Positions 53,201 through 62,968 are shown, counted from the stretch's first letter. The stretch: DNA of 64,000 bases from Sphaerisporangium rufum (GCF_016863395.1 NZ_BOOU01000002.1:1-64000), one strand, 5' to 3'. Program-made: numbers and translations. Notes: generated by a model not told the origin, from the sequence alone.

Positions 53201-55465
53201 TCAGCGCGGGGTGACCGGGATCCGGGCCCGGGCGGCCCGGCGGGCCGGGATCAGCGCGATCAGCAGCGCGGCGCCGACCGCGGTCAGCACGGCGAGCAGC
53301 AGGGTCAGTGGCGCCGGCGCCCGGCCGATGCCCGCCCCCATGCCGCTCGCCGCGCCCTGCAGGTCGATCAGCCCGGACGACAGCAGGGCGCCCGCCACCG
53401 CGCCGGCGCCGGCGCCGAGCACCACCAGCAGCCCGGTCCCGGTCACCAGGGTGGCCATCACCTGGCGCGGGGTCAGGCCCATCGCCTTCAGCACCGCCAG
53501 GTCCAGCGCGTGGTCGCGCAGCCCCACCGCGCTCGCGGTCAGCAGGTTCGCCGCGCCGATCAGTGCCAGCACCACCACCAGCGCCACGATGATCACCCGG
53601 ATCACCACCAGCCGGTCGGCCGGGTTGACCACGTAGGACACCTCCAGCCCCTGTGACTGCAGCCGGGTCCGCACCGCCGCCAGGTCGGCACCGGGCCGCA
53701 GCACCAGCGCGTGGTACTGCGGCGGCAGGGCGTCCTTGGCGGCCAGCCCGTCCAGCGGCACCGACAGCACCTCGCCGTCCTGCTCGGGCTCCAGCACCCG
53801 CCCGACGATCCGGACGATCACCGGGGTGCCGCCGACCGTCACCCGGATCACGTCGCCGACCTGCACGTGCAGCAGGTCCAGCAGGCCCTGCCCGGCGACG
53901 GCCTCGCCGCGGTCGCGGAACAGCCGCCCCTCCACCACGCTGAACGGGTAGGGGTCGGTGACGCTGCCGAGCGCCCGGGCGCGCACCGTGCGCGTCTGCC
54001 CGGGGACGAGCGCGTCCACCTCGCTGCCGGGGTAGGCGGCCAGCACGTCGGGATCGGCCAGGGCCACCTGGCCGGCCGAGGTGGCCGGCACCGCGCCCGG
54101 GCGGGCCAGCAGCGGCGCCGCCTGGCCGACCCGCTCGGGGTGGCGCTGGAAGGCGTCCAGCGTCGCCCAGCAGCCCAGCCCGATCGTGATCATCATCATC
54201 GGGACGGCCACCCCGAACGTGGTCAGGAAGGCGGGCAGCCGGCGGGTGAAGGCGTCGCGCGCGCCGAGCACCAGGGCGGGCGGCAGCCGTACCAGCAGCG
54301 CCAGCCGGGCCAGCCGCGACAGGTGGCCGCGCGGCGGGGCCACCGGGGCGGCCGGCAGCGGCGGCGTTCCGCCGCCGCGCCAGGCGGGCAACCAGACCGC
54401 GACCACGACCATGGCCGCGGCGCCGAAGGCGATGGCCAGCAGCGGCACCGGCGACAGCGGCACCGCGACGGTGTCGGCCAGCGCGTACGCGGTGACCAGC
54501 CGGCCGCACAGCACGCCGGCCACGATGCCGGCCAGGCCGAGCGCGCCGTGCTCGGCGAGCAGCATGCGCGCCACCTGCCGGCGGGTGAAGCCGAGCGACT
54601 TGAGCGTGGCGATGTCGCGCCGCTGGGTGAGCACCCGCCCGCCGGTGGCGTTGGCGATGGCCAGCGCCGCGGCCACCAGTCCGGCCACGCCGAACAGCGC
54701 CAGCAGCACGCCGAGCAGCCGGTTGTCCAGCTCCATCGAGGCCTCGACCTCGCGCCAGGTGGTCACCCGCTGGACCTGGCCGGCCAGCTTGGTGATGGCG
54801 TGCTGCGCGACCAGCGCGGTGTCGTCGGGGTCGGCCAGCCGCAGCCCGACGACCGACTCGCTTCGGGCGATCTTGGGCTCCACCTGGTCCAGGGTGCCGG
54901 GAAGGATCCAGGCCAGCCCGGGAGTCCATTCGGGGTAGAACCCCTGGTCGCCGCTCTCGGCCAGCCCCGCGACGGTGAGGGCGTGGGTGCGGCCGTCCAG
55001 CCCGACGACCGGGAAGGCGCCGCCGGCGCGCAGGCCGGAGGCGCGGGCGAACGAGCGCTCGACGACCACGCCGGCCGGGTCCGCGGCGTCCAGCCAGCGC
55101 CCGTCCCGGACGATCGGCCGGCCGACGGCGGGCAGCACCGGCGACATCTCCTGCAGGGCCACCGGGGCCTTCTTGCCGCCCAGCGCGAAGGTGGCCGGCG
55201 CGCTGCGGTAGGGGCCCGCGATGTCGGCCACGCCGTCCAGCGACCGCAGCAGCGCCGGATCAGGGGCGTCCTTGGTGTGCACCCACACGTGGGCGCCGTT
55301 GCCCCGGGCGAACAGGCCGCGCCAGGGGTTGGTGCCGTCCTCCAGCAGGGTCGCCGCGGTGATCAGCGCGGTGACGATGCCGGCCACGGCGAGCACCGTG
55401 AGGATCGCCTGCCCCCGCCGCGCCCGCAGGTCGGCACGGATCCAGCGCCGCTCCGCGGCGTTCAC
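53201..55465 (-). CDS. FtsX-type ABC exporter permease
   Basis: A 754-residue membrane protein of the MacB/LolC class with two FtsX modules. A first helix (about 18-40) is followed by a large extracytoplasmic domain. FtsX core 1 lies at about 255-365 ([20 protein letters not shown]). A second extracytoplasmic region ends in core 2 (about 625-745, with [20 protein letters not shown]). The start is GTG 55465, six bases after the ATPase gene stop. With that ATPase it forms a mechanotransmission-type or lipoprotein/drug exporter under PadR control. The substrate is unknown; many such actinomycete systems confer tolerance to membrane-active peptides. Confidence 0.92.
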   Translation of the reverse strand: MNAAERRWIRADLRARRGQAILTVLAVAGIVTALITAATLLEDGTNPWRGLFARGNGAHVWVHTKDAPDPALLRSLDGVADIAGPYRSAPATFALGGKKAPVALQEMSPVLPAVGRPIVRDGRWLDAADPAGVVVERSFARASGLRAGGAFPVVGLDGRTHALTVAGLAESGDQGFYPEWTPGLAWILPGTLDQVEPKIARSESVVGLRLADPDDTALVAQHAITKLAGQVQRVTTWREVEASMELDNRLLGVLLALFGVAGLVAAALAIANATGGRVLTQRRDIATLKSLGFTRRQVARMLLAEHGALGLAGIVAGVLCGRLVTAYALADTVAVPLSPVPLLAIAFGAAAMVVVAVWLPAWRGGGTPPLPAAPVAPPRGHLSRLARLALLVRLPPALVLGARDAFTRRLPAFLTTFGVAVPMMMITIGLGCWATLDAFQRHPERVGQAAPLLARPGAVPATSAGQVALADPDVLAAYPGSEVDALVPGQTRTVRARALGSVTDPYPFSVVEGRLFRDRGEAVAGQGLLDLLHVQVGDVIRVTVGGTPVIVRIVGRVLEPEQDGEVLSVPLDGLAAKDALPPQYHALVLRPGADLAAVRTRLQSQGLEVSYVVNPADRLVVIRVIIVALVVVLALIGAANLLTASAVGLRDHALDLAVLKAMGLTPRQVMATLVTGTGLLVVLGAGAGAVAGALLSSGLIDLQGAASGMGAGIGRAPAPLTLLLAVLTAVGAALLIALIPARRAARARIPVTPR

Positions 55466-55471
55466 CGGCCG

Positions 55472-56230
55472 TCAGCTCCGCAGCTCGACGACGTCGCCGG
55501 CGCCGCCCCGGGTCCGGCGCCGGGGGGCGACGGCGCCGTCGTCCACGATCTGGCCGTCCAGCAGGGTGACCACCCGGTCGGCCAGACCGGCGACCCGGCC
55601 GTCGTGGGTGACCAGCACGATGGTCTGCCCCTGCCGGTGCACCTCGCCGAGCAGTCGCAGCACGTCGCGGGTGTTACGGCTGTCGAGGTTGCCGGTCGGC
55701 TCGTCGGCCAGCAGCACGCGCGGCTGGTTGGCCAGCGCCCGGGCCAGGGCCACCCGCTGCTGCTCGCCGCCGGACAGCTGGGCGGGCGCGGAGTCGGCCT
55801 TGTCGGCCAGCCCCAGCTCGCCGAGAAGGTACTCGCGCCGCTCGCGCGCGTGCCTGGGCGTGGTGCCGGCCAGCAGCGCGGGCAGCTCGACGTTGTCGGC
55901 GACGGTCATGTTGTCGACCAGGTTGAAGAACTGGAAGACGAAACCGATCTGCTGCCGGCGCAGCACCGCCCAGGCGCTCTCGTTCAGGGTGTCCACCCGG
56001 CGGCCCTCGACCCAGATCTCCCCGCTGGTGCGGGTGTCCAGGCCGCCGAGCATGTGCACGAGCGTGGACTTGCCGGACCCCGACGGCCCCATGACGGCGA
56101 CGAACTCACCCGGCTCGACCCGCAGGTCGACGCCGCGCACCGCCGGCACCGGAAGCCCTCCGGTCTGGTAGATCTTCACCAGGTTGACCGTGCGTATCGC
56201 CGGCTGACCGGCCTCGCTCGCCGTGGTCAC
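55472..56230 (-). CDS. LolD/MacB-type ABC exporter ATPase
   Basis: A 252-residue ATP-binding subunit. The Walker A motif is [20 protein letters not shown], the Q-loop [20 protein letters not shown], the signature [20 protein letters not shown], Walker [15 protein letters not shown] and the H-loop [11 protein letters not shown]. It is most like the MacB/LolD/FtsE group that drives FtsX-type permeases. GTG 56230 is the start, 42 bases after the PadR stop, and its stop is six bases before the permease start, so the three genes form an operon. The Arg-rich C-terminus is an extension of little conservation. Confidence 0.95.
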   Translation of the reverse strand: MTTASEAGQPAIRTVNLVKIYQTGGLPVPAVRGVDLRVEPGEFVAVMGPSGSGKSTLVHMLGGLDTRTSGEIWVEGRRVDTLNESAWAVLRRQQIGFVFQFFNLVDNMTVADNVELPALLAGTTPRHARERREYLLGELGLADKADSAPAQLSGGEQQRVALARALANQPRVLLADEPTGNLDSRNTRDVLRLLGEVHRQGQTIVLVTHDGRVAGLADRVVTLLDGQIVDDGAVAPRRRTRGGAGDVVELRS

Positions 56231-56272
56231 TTCGATCGCCCACCACTTCCCGTACGCGCCATGAGGCGGTCC

Positions 56273-56779
56273 TCAGGTCAGCTCCTCCTGGCAGCGCTCC
56301 AGCCAGTCGAGGTCCGCCTGAAGATGTAGCATCGCACCTTCGATGAGCAGCTGCGCGGGCCGGTTGTCGTGATCGGTCCGCTGAGCGAGATCCACCAGAT
56401 CGCGCATGATAGCGAGATAGTGCCGGCGCTGGCGGTTGATCAGCGCCATCCGGTCGGCGATGCCGGTGAGCGGGGCGAGCACCAGCTTCATGAAGAACTC
56501 GTCGCGGACCCGCGGCCCCTCGGTCGGGGAGTCCACCCACTCGTCCAGCACCTCCCGGCCGGCCGCGGTGCAGTAGTAGACCTTCTTGTTCGGGCGGTTG
56601 GACTGTTCGACGTCCACCCCGCTGACCAGGCCGTCCTTCTCCAGCCGGCCCAGGGTCACGTAGATCTGGCCGATGTTGGGGGACGGGTAGGCGGTGCCGA
56701 AGATCTGCTCGAGGGCCTGTTTCAGCTCGTAGCCGTGGGCAGGTTCCTTGGCGAGGAGCGCCAGCAGATGGAGCCGCAC
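56273..56779 (-). CDS. PadR-family transcriptional regulator
   Basis: A 168-residue regulator with the winged helix at the start (VRLHLLALLAKEPAHGYELK, GQIYVTLGRLEKDGLVSG) and a C-terminal helical dimer domain (about 95-165). I set the start at GTG 56779, seven bases after GGGAGGT; the upstream GTG at 56803 would add eight unconserved residues that span that site. PadR proteins commonly repress neighbouring exporters and are released by the exporter's substrate. It heads the operon of the LolD/FtsX-type transporter and is divergent from the sugar-binding lipoprotein gene. Confidence 0.9.
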   Translation of the reverse strand: MRLHLLALLAKEPAHGYELKQALEQIFGTAYPSPNIGQIYVTLGRLEKDGLVSGVDVEQSNRPNKKVYYCTAAGREVLDEWVDSPTEGPRVRDEFFMKLVLAPLTGIADRMALINRQRRHYLAIMRDLVDLAQRTDHDNRPAQLLIEGAMLHLQADLDWLERCQEELT

Positions 56780-56808
56780 GCTCTGACCTCCCTCGGGCGT
56801 CACGTTAT

Positions 56809-56911
56809 CTGAGTGTTACTACATGATCCGTTGACGCCCACATTAGCGCTATGCATAACATGCATGCATCTACCTAACACGCATGTAACCCAATCAACAC
56901 CTGGAGGACAC
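56809..56911. promoter_or_regulatory. AT-rich divergent promoter with repeated ATGCAT elements
   Basis: This gap between PadR and the sugar-binding lipoprotein gene is the most AT-rich stretch of its neighbourhood. ATGCAT occurs at 56851-56856 and again as the palindrome ATGCATGCAT at 56860-56869, followed by CATGTAAC further on. PadR regulators often bind ATGTA/TACAT-type dyads, so the site is a candidate PadR operator. A GGAGG motif at 56903-56907 serves the lipoprotein gene. Confidence 0.5.
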
Positions 56912-58171
56912 GTGCGCCGCCTGATTCCGTCTCTGCTGGCAGCGGTGCTGCTCAGCGGCTGCACGGGCCTCGGCGAGCGCGCGGCCGTGCCGGGCGCCGA
57001 GATCGACGGCACCGGGCCGATGACCTTCGCCACCGGCCGGGACACCACCGGCTACCTGCAGCCGCTGATCGACGAGTGGAACGACCGGCACCCCAAGGAG
57101 CGGGTCAGGCTCCTTGAACTGCCCGAGGCCGCCGACGAGCAGCGCGCCCAGATGGTGGCCAACCTCCAGGCGAAGAGCGAGCGTTACGACGTCCTCGGAC
57201 TGGACGTGGTGTGGACGGCGGAGTTCGCCGGCGCCGGCTGGATCGTGCCCCTCGACCGGAGCATGTTCCCGCTGGACCGGCTGCTGCCGCCGGTGGTGGA
57301 CACCGCCGTCTACCAGGGCAAGCTCTACGCGATGCCGTACACCAGCAACGCCGGGCTGCTCTACTACCGCAAGGACATCCTCGACCGCGAAGGTCTCAAG
57401 CCGCCCAAGACCTGGGCGGAGCTGCGCGAGCAGGCGGTCCGGCTCGGCAAGAAGTACAAGATGGACGGCTACGCCGGCCAGTTCCTCGCCTACGAAGGGC
57501 TGACCGTCAACTTCGCCGAGGCCGTGCAGTCGGCCGGCGGCCAGATCCTCAGCCCGGACGGCACCAAGGTCACCCTGGACCTGCACACCGCCACCACCGG
57601 GCTGGACTTCCTGGTCGGCGGGCTGCGGCAGGGCTGGATCCCCCAGGACGCGCTCTCCTACAAGGAGGAGGAGTCGCGGCTGGCCTTCCAGCAGGGGAAG
57701 CTGCTGTTCGCCCGCAACTGGCCGCCCGCCTACGGTCCGGCGACGCGGTCCGCCGTGGCCGGGAAGTTCGCGGTGACGCGGCTCCCCGGTCGCGACGGCC
57801 CGGGGTCGAGCTCGCTCGGCGGTCTGAACCTGGCGATCAGCGCGTACTCCCGGCACCAGAAGTCCGCCCTGGAGTTCATCCGTTACTTCACCGGGCTCGC
57901 CAACGAGCGCCGCGTGCTGACCGACGGATCCTTCCCGCCGGTGTGGTCGGAGTTGTACGACGATCCCGACCTCATCAAGCGGTATCCATACCTCCCCGTT
58001 CTCAAAGAGAGCATCATGTCCGCCCGGCCTCGGCCGGTCACCCCGAAGTACGACCAGGTCAGCCTGATGATCTCCAGCGCCGTCTCCGACGCGCTCAACT
58101 TCCGAGAACCGGGCGAGGACACCATCGCCACCCTCAAGCAGCAGCTCAGCGAGATCATTCGCACTCCATAG
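56912..58171 (+). CDS. ABC sugar-binding lipoprotein (first of two)
   Basis: A 419-residue extracellular solute-binding protein (family 1, MalE/UgpB-like). The signal has the lipobox LLSGC (Cys about residue 15), so it is anchored to the membrane exterior. Family segments are YDVLGLDVVWTAEFAGAGWI, AMPYTSNAGLLYYRKDILDR, and LGGLNLAISAYSRHQKSALE with KYDQVSLMISSAVSDALN. GTG 56912 follows GGAGG by four bases. It precedes a second binding protein and two permeases, an unusual duplication. The ligand is probably an alpha-glucoside, given treS nearby, but this is inference. Confidence 0.9.
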   Translation: MRRLIPSLLAAVLLSGCTGLGERAAVPGAEIDGTGPMTFATGRDTTGYLQPLIDEWNDRHPKERVRLLELPEAADEQRAQMVANLQAKSERYDVLGLDVVWTAEFAGAGWIVPLDRSMFPLDRLLPPVVDTAVYQGKLYAMPYTSNAGLLYYRKDILDREGLKPPKTWAELREQAVRLGKKYKMDGYAGQFLAYEGLTVNFAEAVQSAGGQILSPDGTKVTLDLHTATTGLDFLVGGLRQGWIPQDALSYKEEESRLAFQQGKLLFARNWPPAYGPATRSAVAGKFAVTRLPGRDGPGSSSLGGLNLAISAYSRHQKSALEFIRYFTGLANERRVLTDGSFPPVWSELYDDPDLIKRYPYLPVLKESIMSARPRPVTPKYDQVSLMISSAVSDALNFREPGEDTIATLKQQLSEIIRTP

Positions 58172-58335
58172 CCACCGGGGGCGATCCCTCCGGCCTGTTC
58201 ACCCTTCATCCCGCTTCATCGAACACCTACGCCATCCATTGATCCGGCCATTCCGTCGTTTCATCCCATTCGCGACACATCTGGCCGTTCCCTTACAAAT
58301 CGACATACCTTCTCCGAACTTCAGGAGGCATAACC

Positions 58336-59664
58336 ATGCGTGTCAGGACGACTGCGACGGTCGCCGGGCTCATGCTCGCGGCCGCGGCCTGTGGCAGCGG
58401 CGGCCAGTCCACCGATGCCGCCCCCTCGGCCGGCGGCAGCAGCGCCCCCGCCGCCGCCAAGTCCCTGGAGGGCACCACCGTGGAGGTGGCGGCCAAGTGG
58501 ACCGGCGAGGAGCAGGAGAACTTCCAGAAGGTGCTGACGGCCTTCGAGCAGAAGACCGGCGCCAAGGTCACCTACGCCTCCACCGGTGAGGACACCGGCG
58601 CCTACCTCGGCCCGCGCATCCAGGGCGGCAGCCCGCCGGACGTGGCGATCCTGCCGCAGCCCGGCCTGGTGCAGCAGTACGCCGACCAGAAGGCGCTCAA
58701 GCCCCTCACCGCCGAGGTCCAGACCCAGATCGACCAGAACTACACCCCGTACTGGAAGAGCCTCGGCTCGGCCGGCGGCCAGGTCTACGGCGTGATGGTC
58801 AAGGCGGCGCACAAGTCGCTCATCTGGTACCGCGCCCCCGCCTTCGAGGACGCCGGCGCCCAGCCCGCCACCACCTGGGACGAGCTGATCGGCAAGACCG
58901 CGCAGACGCTCGCCGACTCCGGCACCGCGCCGTTCGCGCTGTGCGGGGCCTCCGGCTGGACGCTCACCGACCTGTTCGAGAACGTCTACCTGTCCACCGC
59001 CGGGCCGGAGAACTACGACAAGCTCTCCAAGCACGAGATCCCGTGGACCGACCCCTCGGTCACCACCGCCCTGGAGAAGCTCGCGCAGATCTTCGGCAAG
59101 AAGGAGTTCATGCTGGGCGGCGCCTCCGGCGCCCTGCAGACCGACTTCCCGACCTGCGCCACCCAGGTCTACGGCCAGAAGAAGGCCGCCATGGTCAGCG
59201 AGGGCGACTTCGTCGCCTCCTCGGCGGTCCAGTCCGGCGCCAAGGTCGGCGAGGACGCCAAGATCATGCCGTTCCCCAAGGCCGGCGACACCGCACCGGT
59301 CGTGCTGGGCGGCGACATCGCGGTCGCGCTGAAGGACAACAAGGGCGCCATGGCGCTGCTGGAGTACCTCGCCTCGGCCGAGGGCGGCTCGGTGTGGGCC
59401 AAGCTCCCCGGCTACCTCTCGCCGAACCGCAACGTCTCCCCGGACAACTACCCCGATGACCTGACCAAGCAGCTCGCCCAGACCATCATCTCCGCCGGCG
59501 AGGCCGTGCGGTACGACATGTCGGACCTGGCGCCGAGCGCCTTCGGCGGCACCGACGGCAAGGGCGAGTGGAAGCGCCTCCAGGACTTCCTGCGCGACCC
59601 CAAGGACATCAAGGGCACCCAGGAGAAGCTCGAGGCCGACGCCGCCAAGGCCTGGAAGAAGTAG
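58336..59664 (+). CDS. ABC sugar-binding lipoprotein (second)
   Basis: A 442-residue lipoprotein with lipobox AAAAC (Cys about residue 19) and a short Ser/Ala/Pro-rich linker. The binding domain has TTVEVAAKWTGEEQENFQKV, SPPDVAILPQPGLVQQYADQ and KSLIWYRAPAFEDAGAQPAT, typical of the alpha-glucoside or maltose family. It is only distantly similar to the lipoprotein before it, so the two may bind different sugars and share permeases. The ATG follows CAGGAGGCATAACC. Its stop is followed after 11 bases by the first permease, so they are cotranscribed. Confidence 0.92.
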   Translation: MRVRTTATVAGLMLAAAACGSGGQSTDAAPSAGGSSAPAAAKSLEGTTVEVAAKWTGEEQENFQKVLTAFEQKTGAKVTYASTGEDTGAYLGPRIQGGSPPDVAILPQPGLVQQYADQKALKPLTAEVQTQIDQNYTPYWKSLGSAGGQVYGVMVKAAHKSLIWYRAPAFEDAGAQPATTWDELIGKTAQTLADSGTAPFALCGASGWTLTDLFENVYLSTAGPENYDKLSKHEIPWTDPSVTTALEKLAQIFGKKEFMLGGASGALQTDFPTCATQVYGQKKAAMVSEGDFVASSAVQSGAKVGEDAKIMPFPKAGDTAPVVLGGDIAVALKDNKGAMALLEYLASAEGGSVWAKLPGYLSPNRNVSPDNYPDDLTKQLAQTIISAGEAVRYDMSDLAPSAFGGTDGKGEWKRLQDFLRDPKDIKGTQEKLEADAAKAWKK

Positions 59665-59675
59665 GGGCGAGGGCC

Positions 59676-61337
59676 GTGACCGAAAGGTTGGGCGGCCGGC
59701 GCACCCCCCGCGGCGACGACGACGTCGTCGCCCGCGGGGGCTCCCCCGGTCCGGACGAGACCACCGAGACGACGGCCGGCCCGGCCGGCACCGCCGCCCC
59801 GGCCACCGGCGACGCCGGCGGGGCGGCCCCCGCCGGGGACGCGACCGAGGGCGCGCCGGCCAAGGACACGCCGGCGAGCGCCGGCGAGGTCGCCGGCGAG
59901 CAGGCCACCGGCGGCGGGGACGCCGCCACGCGAACGCATCCCGCACTGGCCGACGTGGCCACCGGCGAGGACGGCACCACCAGCAGCGCGCCCCCGTCGG
60001 TGCCGACCGGCGGCCCGGCCGCCGGGAAGGTGTCCTACGGAGGCTCGGGCAACCTCGGCCCCTCCCCCAAGGTGGCCGTCTTCTTCCTGCTGCCGGCGTT
60101 CGTCCTACTCGGTGCCTGGGTGGTCTACCCGATCATCTACTCCATCTGGCGCAGCATGTTCGACGCCAACGGCGACGGGTTCGTCGGGCTGGCCAACTAC
60201 GGCGCCATCTTCAGCGACGCGGGCATGCTCACCACGATCAGGAACAACCTGATCTGGGTGGTCATCGCCCCCAGCCTGGTGACCGCGCTCGGCCTGCTCT
60301 TCGCGGTGCTGACCGAGCGGATCCGCTGGGCCACCGCGTTCAAGCTGATCGTCTTCATGCCCATGGCGGTGTCGCTGCTCGCCTCCGGCGTCATCTTCCG
60401 GCTCGTCTACGAGCAGGACCCCGACAAGGGCGTGGCGAACGCGGTCATCACCTCGGTGCACGACGTGTTCGCCAAGAGCAGCGGCTATCCCGGCGCCCGC
60501 CCCCGGGAGAACGACCAGGCCCCGGTGGCCGTGGAGAACGGCGCGGTCGTCACCAGGCAGGGCGCCCAGCCGGGCGGCCAGGTGCTCATCCCGCTGGTCG
60601 GCATGAAGCCCGCCGACATGCCGGAGGGCGCGGCGACCGCCAAGCCCGCCACCGGCGCGCCCGGCGAGCTGGCCGGCACGGTCTGGCTCGACTTCACCCA
60701 GGGCGGCGGCGGCCAGGTCAACCAGATCGACGGCAGCGAGAAGGGCATGCCGGAGGTCACCGTCGAGGCGGTGTCCGGCGGAGCCGTGAAGGCCACCACC
60801 ACGACCGCCGCCGACGGCACCTTCCGCTTCAGCGGGCTGCCCGCCGGCACCTACCAGGTGCGGTTGCCGCAGGACAACTTCGCGCAGCCGTTCGGCGGGC
60901 TCACCTGGCTCGGCCCGACCCTCATCACGCCGGCCATCATCGGCGCGTTCATCTGGGTGTGGGCCGGATTCGCGATGGTGCTGATCGCGGCGGGCCTGTC
61001 GGCCATCCCGCGCGACGCGCTGGAGGCGGCCCGCATCGACGGCGCCACGGAGTGGCAGGTGTTCCGCCGGATCACCATCCCGCTGCTGTCGCCGGTGCTG
61101 CTGGTCGTCCTGGTCACCATGATCATCAATACGCTGAAGGTCTTCGACCTGGTCTTCGTGATCGCTCCCGGATCCGTGCAGCCGAACGCCAACGTGATCG
61201 CGCTGGAGATGTGGCGCGTGTCCTTCGGCGGCGGCGGCAACCAGGGCCTGGGCAGCGCGCTCGCGATCTTCCTGCTCGTGCTGGTGCTGCCGTTCATGGC
61301 CCTCAACATCCGGCGGTTCCGAAGGGATCAGGCATGA
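59676..61337 (+). CDS. ABC sugar permease (MalF-like) with inserted CnaB/SdrD-like domain
   Basis: A 553-residue permease, about 240 longer than usual. Residues 1-130 are a Pro/Ala/Gly/Thr-rich cytoplasmic extension. Helices start at about 132 (VAVFFLLPAFVLLGAWVVYP). Between the third and fourth helices, where MalF has its P2 loop, lies an extracellular insert of about 165 residues (about 245-408). Its second half (SEKGMPEVTVEAVSGG, ADGTFRFSGLPAGTYQVRLP) resembles a CnaB/SdrD-type beta-sandwich. The EAA loop EAARIDGATEWQVFRRITIP is intact (about 449). GTG 59676 follows GAGGG. The insert may dock the binding proteins. Confidence 0.88.
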   Translation: MTERLGGRRTPRGDDDVVARGGSPGPDETTETTAGPAGTAAPATGDAGGAAPAGDATEGAPAKDTPASAGEVAGEQATGGGDAATRTHPALADVATGEDGTTSSAPPSVPTGGPAAGKVSYGGSGNLGPSPKVAVFFLLPAFVLLGAWVVYPIIYSIWRSMFDANGDGFVGLANYGAIFSDAGMLTTIRNNLIWVVIAPSLVTALGLLFAVLTERIRWATAFKLIVFMPMAVSLLASGVIFRLVYEQDPDKGVANAVITSVHDVFAKSSGYPGARPRENDQAPVAVENGAVVTRQGAQPGGQVLIPLVGMKPADMPEGAATAKPATGAPGELAGTVWLDFTQGGGGQVNQIDGSEKGMPEVTVEAVSGGAVKATTTTAADGTFRFSGLPAGTYQVRLPQDNFAQPFGGLTWLGPTLITPAIIGAFIWVWAGFAMVLIAAGLSAIPRDALEAARIDGATEWQVFRRITIPLLSPVLLVVLVTMIINTLKVFDLVFVIAPGSVQPNANVIALEMWRVSFGGGGNQGLGSALAIFLLVLVLPFMALNIRRFRRDQA

Positions 61338-62230
61338 CGACCATCACCGCGCCCGGCACGGGCGGCCAGGCGGGCGCGGTCCGCCGTGGGGCGCTCTCCC
61401 GGGTGATCGACAAGCTCGGCGGCGGCCTGGTGCAGGTCGTCCTGATCGTCCTGGCGCTGTTCTGGCTGCTGCCCACCCTCGGCCTGCTGGTGGTGTCGCT
61501 GCGCGACGACACCGCCAACAACTCCAGCGGCTGGTGGACCTTCTTCACCAAGCCGGCGCAGCTCACCTTCCAGAACTACGCCGACCTGCTGGCGAGCGGG
61601 TTCACCAGCTCCTTCTGGAACACCGTGGCGATCACGGTGCCGGCCACCATCCTGGTCATCGGCATCGCGGCGATGGCCGGTTACGCGTTCGCCTGGATGG
61701 AGTTCCCCGGCCGGGACGCGCTGTTCCTGGTGGTGATCGCCCTGCTGGTGGTGCCGATCCAGATCGCGCTGATCCCCATCGCCAAGCTGTACGGCTTCCT
61801 CGGGATCTTCGGCTCGATCCCCGGCGTCGTGCTGTTCCACGTGGCGTTCGGCCTGCCGTTCGCCATCTTCCTGCTGCGCAACTTCTTCGCCGGCATCCCG
61901 AAGGAACTGCTGGAGGCGGCGCGGATGGACGGCGCCGCGGAGTGGAAGATCTTCGCGACGGTGGTGTTCCCGCTGGCCAAGCCGGCGGTCGCCTCCCTCG
62001 GCATCTTCCAGTTCCTCTGGGTGTGGAACGACCTGCTGGTCGCACTGGTCTACGCCGACTCGGCCAACCAGCCGATGACCAAGGCACTGCAGTCACAGAT
62101 GCGGCAGTTCGGGACGAACATCGACATCCTCGCGCCCGGCGCGTTCCTGTCGCTGATCATCCCCCTGGTGCTGTTCTTCTCGTTCCAGCGCTACTTCGTC
62201 CAGGGCCTGCTGGCCGGTTCGGTCAAGTAG
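61334..62230 (+). CDS. ABC sugar permease (MalG-like)
   Basis: A 298-residue permease with six helices, partner of the preceding one. Visible features are ALFWLLPTLGLLVVSLRDDT, the segment NTVAITVPATILVIGIAAMA and the ATPase-contacting loop ELLEAARMDGAAEWKIFATV with the EAA consensus. The ATG at 61334 overlaps the previous stop as ATGA. It closes the importer operon. No nucleotide-binding subunit gene follows; in actinomycetes a shared ATPase such as MsiK commonly energises several sugar transporters, so I expect it elsewhere in the genome. Confidence 0.94.
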   Translation: MTTITAPGTGGQAGAVRRGALSRVIDKLGGGLVQVVLIVLALFWLLPTLGLLVVSLRDDTANNSSGWWTFFTKPAQLTFQNYADLLASGFTSSFWNTVAITVPATILVIGIAAMAGYAFAWMEFPGRDALFLVVIALLVVPIQIALIPIAKLYGFLGIFGSIPGVVLFHVAFGLPFAIFLLRNFFAGIPKELLEAARMDGAAEWKIFATVVFPLAKPAVASLGIFQFLWVWNDLLVALVYADSANQPMTKALQSQMRQFGTNIDILAPGAFLSLIIPLVLFFSFQRYFVQGLLAGSVK

Positions 62231-62241
62231 CGGACGCCGAT

Positions 62242-62278
62242 CCGGGTGCTCGCCTCGCGGGGGCAGGCGGGCACCCGG
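62242..62278 (+). terminator. Terminator after the sugar importer operon
   Basis: CCGGGTGC-t-CGCCT (62242-62255) pairs with AGGCG-g-GCACCCGG (62265-62278), 13 pairs with one mismatch and a nine-base loop, starting 11 bases past the stop of the second permease. Confidence 0.8.
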
Positions 62279-62320
62279 AAAACGCTCGCGATCACGTTGG
62301 GTAGCGATACGATTACCGGC

Positions 62321-62968
62321 ATGTTCGAGAACGAGCCGTCCCCCCGCGTCGCCTCCCACCGGGAGGTCGACGATCTGCGCGCGTTCGCCGTGGCGACCGC
62401 GGAGAAGATGCACCGCCTCACCATCGAGAGCAGCGAGCATCGGTACTACCTCAGAGGCATCGCGAGTGATCTGGCCCATCTGAAGGACAGCCACGACGAC
62501 CTGCTCAAGCAGAGCACGGAGCTGTGCACCCGGATGCTCTCGGTGGAGGCCGGAGTCAACGACTTCCGCGCCCGCTTCATCACATTGCACGACGACGTCG
62601 CGGCGATGAAGACCGAGATGGCCACCCTGGCCACCAGGGCCGAGCTCGACCAGGTCCGGGTCGAGGTGGGTGAGATCAAGAACACCATGGCCACCCGGGT
62701 CGAGCTCGCCCAGGTCCGCACCGAGATCGGCGACGTGCGCACCGAGATCGGCGACCTGCGTACCGAGATGGGCGAGATCAGGGCCACCATGGCCACCAAG
62801 ACCGAGCTGGACGAGGTCCGCGGCGAGGTCGGCGAGCTGCGCACCGAGGTCGGTGAGCTGCGCACCGAGGTCGGTGAGCTGCGCACCGAGGTGGGCGGGC
62901 TGCGCACCGAGGTGTCCTCGGTGACCGGGAAGGTGGACGTGCTGCTCGCCCACTTCGGGCTCAACTAG
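62321..62968 (+). CDS. Coiled-coil protein with heptad repeats
   Basis: A 215-residue protein without signal or membrane segment. Residues 1-70 are helical. From about 75 on nearly everything is coiled coil in heptads such as VRTEIGD and VGELRTE, ending in KVDVLLAHFGLN. It resembles the broad group of apolipoprotein- or DUF-type coiled-coil proteins found in actinomycetes; I assign no function. The ATG is 20 bases after a GATACGAT-like -10 candidate, so a very short leader is possible. It lies between the sugar importer and ung with its own context and no evident partner. Confidence 0.75.
   Translation: MFENEPSPRVASHREVDDLRAFAVATAEKMHRLTIESSEHRYYLRGIASDLAHLKDSHDDLLKQSTELCTRMLSVEAGVNDFRARFITLHDDVAAMKTEMATLATRAELDQVRVEVGEIKNTMATRVELAQVRTEIGDVRTEIGDLRTEMGEIRATMATKTELDEVRGEVGELRTEVGELRTEVGELRTEVGGLRTEVSSVTGKVDVLLAHFGLN
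62828..62911 (+). repeat. Four 21-bp tandem repeats encoding VGELRTE heptads
   Basis: Units at 62828-62848, 62849-62869, 62870-62890 and 62891-62911 are nearly identical. Each encodes one coiled-coil heptad, so changes in number keep both frame and heptad register. Confidence 0.9.
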
